In this document: positions 60,155-64,000 of the stretch, one piece after another
Position numbering within the stretch: position 1 is the stretch's first letter
How the letters are laid out: every line of letters starts with the position of its first letter
Source of the DNA: Paenibacillus cymbidii
GTDB taxonomy: Bacteria; Bacillota; Bacilli; Paenibacillales; NBRC-103111
Length of the DNA stretch: 64,000 bases
Assembly (NCBI RefSeq): GCF_004764705.1
Contig: NZ_SHLX01000032.1
Span: 1-64,000, forward strand
Direction: 5' to 3'
The notes under the pieces: generated by a model
What the model was told of the DNA's origin: nothing
What the model saw: only the letters and a program-made list of their open reading frames with translations
Database searches by the model: none
Program-made: the position numbers and the translations under genes

Positions 60155-61303
60155 ATGGAACAGGAACCACAGGTTCGTTTGCTGCGGGCGGACGAAATGG
60201 CGGAGGCCGCCATGCTGGCCGATGCCGTGTTTCGTTCGGACGGCCGCGTTTCGATGGGGCGATCGCTGCCGAAAGTGTTTTCCGCCAGCCTGCGCCAGGC
60301 GGTTGGCTGTTTCGCGGACGGCGCGCTCGTTTCGTTTGCCGGACTGGTGCCGGCTGTCGTGCGGATCGGAGGCGCGCGCATCGCCGTTTATTCGTACGGC
60401 GCCGTTTGCACGCATCCGGCCTATCGCGGGAAAGGGCATGCGCGCGCCATTTTGCAATTTGCCAAACGTCATTCGGAGCAGGCGGAAGCGTCTTTGCTGC
60501 TCGTGTCGGGAGAGCTTCCCTTATATACGGAAGCGGGCTGCCGCCCGTTCGGGACGACCGGGCTGTACCGGCTGCTGCCGGAGCATGCGGCGTTTACGGG
60601 AGATGAGTACGTCTGCCGGGAGGCCGGGTCGGCCGATTGGTTCCGGCTGCAGGAGTTGGCCGAGGCGAAGCCGGTTCGCTACGAGTCGAGCCTGTGGGAT
60701 TTGGCCGATTTGCTCGATGCCGGCGCGGTGGCGTCGATTCGCCGGCTGCGTCAGCGCACGTTCCTGGCGGAGAAGGACGGCGTGGCGGTTGCGTTTTGCG
60801 TGGTAGCCATGAAGCCGCGCGAGGGGGTGGAGGAGCCCGCTGCCGGCGGTTTGCTGATCGAATGGGCGGGCGATGCCGCGGCGGCGGCTTCTTTGCTGCA
60901 ACACGTCGTGCGGCAAGAGCCGGTGGCGCAGGTGGAGGCGGTTTTGCCGTGGCAGGAGCGGGAACTGGCGCTGTTGCTCGCGCCTGCGTTCGTCTCCGCG
61001 AAGAAAAACCAGGGCACGGTTTATGTGGTGAACGCGGAGCGGTTGTTTCGGCAGTTGGCCGGTTATTGGATCGGCTGCGGAGGGGCGTCGGGCGCGCTGC
61101 CGGCGGTGCGCGCCGTGGCCGGAGGGGCGTTCGAGCTGACACTGCCCGGTTTATCGCCATTCGTTATGGGGGGCGGAGCGCTTGCGGCGGCGCTGTTCGA
61201 CGGCGCGCCGGAAGGCGGCTGGGGAAGCGAGGAGCGCGAGCGGGCGGCTTCGGCTTATTTTCCGGTGCCGTTCCCGTATACCAAAGGATTGCATTTCGTC
61301 TGA
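60155..61303 (+). CDS. GNAT-family N-acetyltransferase with C-terminal sterol-carrier-like region (Eis-like)
   Basis: A 382-residue protein. The GNAT acetyl-CoA fold is N-terminal: VYSYGAVCTHPAYRGKGHARAILQFAKRH (about 85-113) contains the pyrophosphate-binding motif A. The length and an additional C-terminal half resemble Eis-type amine acetyltransferases. Its place in an operon with two sugar dehydrogenases suggests acetylation of an amino-sugar. GGAGGGAG precedes ATG 60155. The operator at 60033-60084 lies directly upstream. Confidence 0.8.
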   Translation: MEQEPQVRLLRADEMAEAAMLADAVFRSDGRVSMGRSLPKVFSASLRQAVGCFADGALVSFAGLVPAVVRIGGARIAVYSYGAVCTHPAYRGKGHARAILQFAKRHSEQAEASLLLVSGELPLYTEAGCRPFGTTGLYRLLPEHAAFTGDEYVCREAGSADWFRLQELAEAKPVRYESSLWDLADLLDAGAVASIRRLRQRTFLAEKDGVAVAFCVVAMKPREGVEEPAAGGLLIEWAGDAAAAASLLQHVVRQEPVAQVEAVLPWQERELALLLAPAFVSAKKNQGTVYVVNAERLFRQLAGYWIGCGGASGALPAVRAVAGGAFELTLPGLSPFVMGGGALAAALFDGAPEGGWGSEERERAASAYFPVPFPYTKGLHFV

Positions 61304-61321
61304 ACGGAAGGAGTGGGGCTG

Positions 61322-62431
61322 ATGAACATGAGTGTGAGTATGGGCGATGGCGACAGCGGGCAAATCTCGTTTGGCATCTACGGCTGCGAGCATGCCCATA
61401 TCGGTATTTTCGTTGAGGAAATGCTGCAGCTTGGGCACACTTGTGTCGGCATTTATGAGCCGAGTCGTTGCCGTGTGGCGCTGGCGCTTGCGGAGAAGTA
61501 CGGGCTGCCGCTGCTAGAGGACAAAGGTGCGCTGTTTGCGCCGGAGGTGGGCGTGATCGGCTGCGCGGCGATCAACAATGAGAAGATCGGCGAGATCGAG
61601 GAATGCGAGGCGCACGGCAAACACGTGATCGTCGACAAGCCGGCCGTCGTCGACCTCGCCGGTTGCGATCGGCTCGATGCCGTCATGAGGCGGGGAACGA
61701 TTCAGGTCGGCATGCTGCTGACGGAGCGGTTCCATCCGGCGATTTACACGCTGAAGCAGTTGATCGACGCCGGCCGGCTCGGGCGCATCGTCGCGATCTC
61801 CATGCGCAAGCCGCACCGGCTTCGGCCGGAAGGGCGGCCGACGTGGTTTTTCTCCAAGGAGCATAGCGGCGGCATTCTGATCGACCTGCTCGTTCACGAC
61901 GTCGATCTGCTGCATTGGCTGACGGGGGAACCGATTGAGCGCATCGACGGCTATATGGCCAAACGCATCTTGCCGGAGCATCCGGACTTCTACGATGCGG
62001 TCATGCTGCAGGCGCTTATGGGCGGCGGGACGACGGCGGGGCTGTACGCCGATTGGCACACGCCGGAGCGCAGCTGGACCTGGGGAGACGGACGCATCTT
62101 CGTCACCGGAACGGAAGGCGCGGCCGAACTGCGGCTGAACGGCGATCCGTTCGCGAGGGCGGAGTCGGGGGCGGGCGGAGAGTCCGATGCGGGGAACGCT
62201 CCGAAGCTTGGTGGCGGGGCGGCCGCGCAGGAGGAAGCGCTGCTGCTGCTGACGACGCATGCGGAGGCGGCCGCGCGGGTGCCGCTGCTGCAGCCGGCGC
62301 ATACGATCACGGGAGATTTTCTGCGCCGCATTGCGGGTTTGCCGTCGTGCATCGGCCACGGCGATATTGCCGCGGCGTCGCGCGCGGTTGTTGAGGCCGA
62401 TGCGTCCGTGCGGGTTGTGCGTTTCGTATAG
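61322..62431 (+). CDS. Gfo/Idh/MocA-family oxidoreductase
   Basis: A 369-residue enzyme. The nucleotide fold starts ISFGIYGCEHAHIGIFVEEM, an altered GxGxxG (GIYGCEHAH), then IGCAAINNEKIGE and GKHVIVDKPAVVD with the conserved KP. The His of LVHDVDLLHWL is in place. The odd dinucleotide motif suggests a different cofactor geometry or role. It is 18 bases after the GNAT gene and 53 before the second dehydrogenase. AAGGAG lies eight bases before ATG 61322. A Gly/Ala-rich insertion of about 25 residues (about 280-305) is unusual. Confidence 0.82.
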   Translation: MNMSVSMGDGDSGQISFGIYGCEHAHIGIFVEEMLQLGHTCVGIYEPSRCRVALALAEKYGLPLLEDKGALFAPEVGVIGCAAINNEKIGEIEECEAHGKHVIVDKPAVVDLAGCDRLDAVMRRGTIQVGMLLTERFHPAIYTLKQLIDAGRLGRIVAISMRKPHRLRPEGRPTWFFSKEHSGGILIDLLVHDVDLLHWLTGEPIERIDGYMAKRILPEHPDFYDAVMLQALMGGGTTAGLYADWHTPERSWTWGDGRIFVTGTEGAAELRLNGDPFARAESGAGGESDAGNAPKLGGGAAAQEEALLLLTTHAEAAARVPLLQPAHTITGDFLRRIAGLPSCIGHGDIAAASRAVVEADASVRVVRFV

Positions 62432-62484
62432 CGAGGCGCGGGGGCAGCGATAGAACGGTAAAGAGGTACAACAAAGGGGGAGAC

Positions 62485-63510
62485 GTGAAGGTGGAAAATC
62501 GGGAAAAACTGCGTTTTGCCGTAATAGGGGCAGGGGTCATTTCCAAGTCGCACATCGCAGCGATTCAGGGCGATTCGGAAGCGGAGCTTGTCGCAATCGC
62601 CGATTCCGTCGCCGGCAAAGCGGAGGAGAAGGCGGCGCAGCACGGCATCCCGCAAGCGTATCGGGATTATGAAGATATGCTGCGGCGGGACGACATCGAC
62701 GCGGTGAGCATTTGTTTGCCGAGCGGCATGCATGCGGACGCCGTCATCGCTTGCGCCCAGGCGGGCAAACACGTGTTGTGCGAGAAGCCGCTCGACATTA
62801 CGGCGGAGAAGATGGAGCGGATGATTGGCGAATGCCGCCGGCGCGGCGTCAAGCTGGGCGTCGTTTATCAGCGGCGGACGCTGCCGTCCGTCGTTCGCGC
62901 CCGCGAGGCGATCCGTCAGGGCCAACTCGGCAAGCTGGTGCTGGGCGATGTCTACATGAAATATTACCGCAGCGCGGACTATTATCGCAGTGCGGGATGG
63001 CGGGGCACCTGGGCGCTCGACGGCGGCGGCGCGCTGATGAATCAGGGCGTGCACGGCGTCGATCTGATCCAGTGGCTGATGGGCGACGTTGCGTCGGTAT
63101 TCGCTTATTCCGCGGCGCTGGCCCGGGAAATCGAAGTGGAGGATACGGCGGTGGCGGCCGTCCGTTACAAGAACGGCGCTTTCGGCATTATTCAGGGCGC
63201 GACGACGGTGTACCCCGAACTGGAAACCCGGTTCGAGATTCACGGGGAGAAGGGCAGCGTCACCATCGGAGACGGCGGCGTCAAAAGCTGGAAGCAGTTG
63301 CCGGACGACCCGGGGGCTGGCGCCGAGCCGTTCGCGTTCGACGGCAGCGACAGCATGCAGAGCGGGCATGCGGTGCTCGTCCGCGATTTGATCGAGGCGA
63401 TCCGCGACGATCGCGAGCCGATGATTACCGGCGAAGAAGCGCGCAAAGCGGTGGATTTGATTTTGGCGATTTACGAATCCGCCCGCACCGGCCGGGAAGT
63501 GCGGCTGTAG
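62485..63510 (+). CDS. Gfo/Idh/MocA-family oxidoreductase
   Basis: A 341-residue enzyme. The classical start is LRFAVIGAGVISKSHIAAIQ, then VSICLPSGMHADAVIACAQAGKHVLCEKPLDI with the EKP catalytic Lys. The domain II motif LMNQGVHGVDLIQWLMGDV contains the active-site Asp/His pair. It is a typical inositol- or sugar-type dehydrogenase, the last gene of the GNAT operon. AAAGGGGGAG precedes; GTG 62485 and GTG 62491 are equally possible starts. Confidence 0.9.
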   Translation: MKVENREKLRFAVIGAGVISKSHIAAIQGDSEAELVAIADSVAGKAEEKAAQHGIPQAYRDYEDMLRRDDIDAVSICLPSGMHADAVIACAQAGKHVLCEKPLDITAEKMERMIGECRRRGVKLGVVYQRRTLPSVVRAREAIRQGQLGKLVLGDVYMKYYRSADYYRSAGWRGTWALDGGGALMNQGVHGVDLIQWLMGDVASVFAYSAALAREIEVEDTAVAAVRYKNGAFGIIQGATTVYPELETRFEIHGEKGSVTIGDGGVKSWKQLPDDPGAGAEPFAFDGSDSMQSGHAVLVRDLIEAIRDDREPMITGEEARKAVDLILAIYESARTGREVRL

Positions 63511-63534
63511 GGCGAAGGGGCGGCGTGAGCGGCA

Positions 63535-63727
63535 CAAATAGCCCATAAAAAATGGCCTATTCGCTCGATTTTTCCGGCTCCATCAAAAATAGCCAGTGAT
63601 TTCACCGGCTATTTTGCTCAAACTGTTCTCAAATCACACTTTTCTATGAAATAACCAGTGATTTTACTGGTTATTTCTTTTCTGGTGCTCTTTTTTAACG
63701 AAATAGCCAGTAAAATATGGCTTATTT
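63535..63727. repeat. Four-hairpin composite element, copy E
   Basis: Hairpins at 63535-63562, 63585-63615, 63648-63677 (GAAATAACCAGTGA-type, one mismatch) and 63700-63727. It lies between the convergent Gfo/Idh gene and the partial coiled-coil gene. Spacers match copies A and D. Confidence 0.85.
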
Positions 63728-63744
63728 GCAGGGCGGCATTCCGT

Positions 63745-64000
63745 TTATGCTTTGCGGATGCGGTACATGTCGCTTTCCAGCTTGGCCGTTCTGGAGGCAT
63801 AATCGTCGAGCTTGTCCATTAGCAGCGTAAAGCCGGTCCTCATCTCATTCCGCAACTCACCAATGGTATCGTGCATCTCCGTGCGCAGTGCACCAATCGA
63901 CTCCTGCGTCTCTGTGCTCAGCTCTGCGATCGATTCGCGCATCTCCGTGCGTAGCGCACCGATAGACTCCTGCGTTTCCGTACGCAGCTCGGCGATGGAT
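63745..64000 (-). CDS. Coiled-coil protein with 11-residue repeats, C-terminal part; continues beyond the window
   Basis: The minus-strand frame is open from the right edge to the TAA at 63747-63745. The visible 84 residues hold five 11-residue units of the type SIxALRTEMxE (SIAELRTETQE, SIGALRTEMRE and so on), from a 33-base DNA repeat, then a leucine-rich end LLMDKLDDYASRTAKLESDMYRIRKA. Such hendecads form a right-handed coiled coil. It resembles small DUF1640-like or phage tail-related coiled-coil proteins, but the family cannot be fixed. The N-terminus lies outside. Confidence 0.7.
   Translation of the reverse strand, partial: SIAELRTETQESIGALRTEMRESIAELSTETQESIGALRTEMHDTIGELRNEMRTGFTLLMDKLDDYASRTAKLESDMYRIRKA

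Overview
The window looks like a chromosomal segment of a GC-rich, spore-forming Firmicute of the Paenibacillaceae (Paenibacillus/Cohnella type). The evidence is a GerA/GerC/GerB germination operon, a YheC/YheD spore-coat-type protein, LplB/YtcP-type sugar permeases with YesM/YesN regulators, a near-identical OhrR, HPr kinase with a perfect cre site, and strong GGAGG ribosome binding sites. No rRNA, tRNA or CRISPR was found. All assignments come from reading the sequence; no database search was run.

Layout. 1-125 is the right end of an IS3-family element. 381-6317 is a 1978-residue DUF4011-helicase-endonuclease-DUF3320 protein, the architecture of the single-gene Hhe anti-phage candidate. 6.7-12.5 kb holds a glycosyltransferase with a very basic tail, a HAD phosphatase, small redox and unknown proteins, dcd, a secreted coiled-coil protein with a structured leader RNA, and an AT-richer RibD/DHFR-like gene. 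12.7-15.2 kb is an ABC exporter with its TetR regulator and a palindromic operator. 15.4-25.7 kb is a sugar-uptake locus: two permeases, a binding protein, Gfo/Idh dehydrogenase, FAD oxidoreductase, YesN/YesM two-component system and a hydrolase, with cre at its promoter. 25.8-38.7 kb is mixed housekeeping: RNase H, an HprK, CsaA, a diguanylate cyclase, HNH nuclease, a BadF-type kinase, glutathione peroxidase with OhrR, an adenine methylase fused to a DNA-binding HTH, Fur-controlled FhuF and a TRM11-like methylase. 38.7-44.5 kb is the germination operon plus YheC/D. 44.8-47.6 kb is a chemoreceptor and a YhcH protein, followed by a broken WYL regulator. 48.8-63.5 kb is a second carbohydrate locus: isomerase, DegT aminotransferase, AraC regulator, sialidase-like enzyme, ABC transporter, large AraC/Cache regulator, GNAT and two Gfo/Idh dehydrogenases. 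A partial coiled-coil gene runs off the right edge.

Two observations stand out. First, a composite element of about 195 bp made of four successive hairpins occurs five times, in both orientations; four of the five copies lie exactly between the 3' ends of convergent genes. I know of no name for it. Second, a three-part operator (GAGACT, GTGAGA, GGACAATCGAGACT, with nearly fixed spacing to a -10 box) lies before both the second sugar ABC operon and the GNAT-Gfo/Idh operon. It defines a likely regulon for the AraC/Cache regulator encoded between them.
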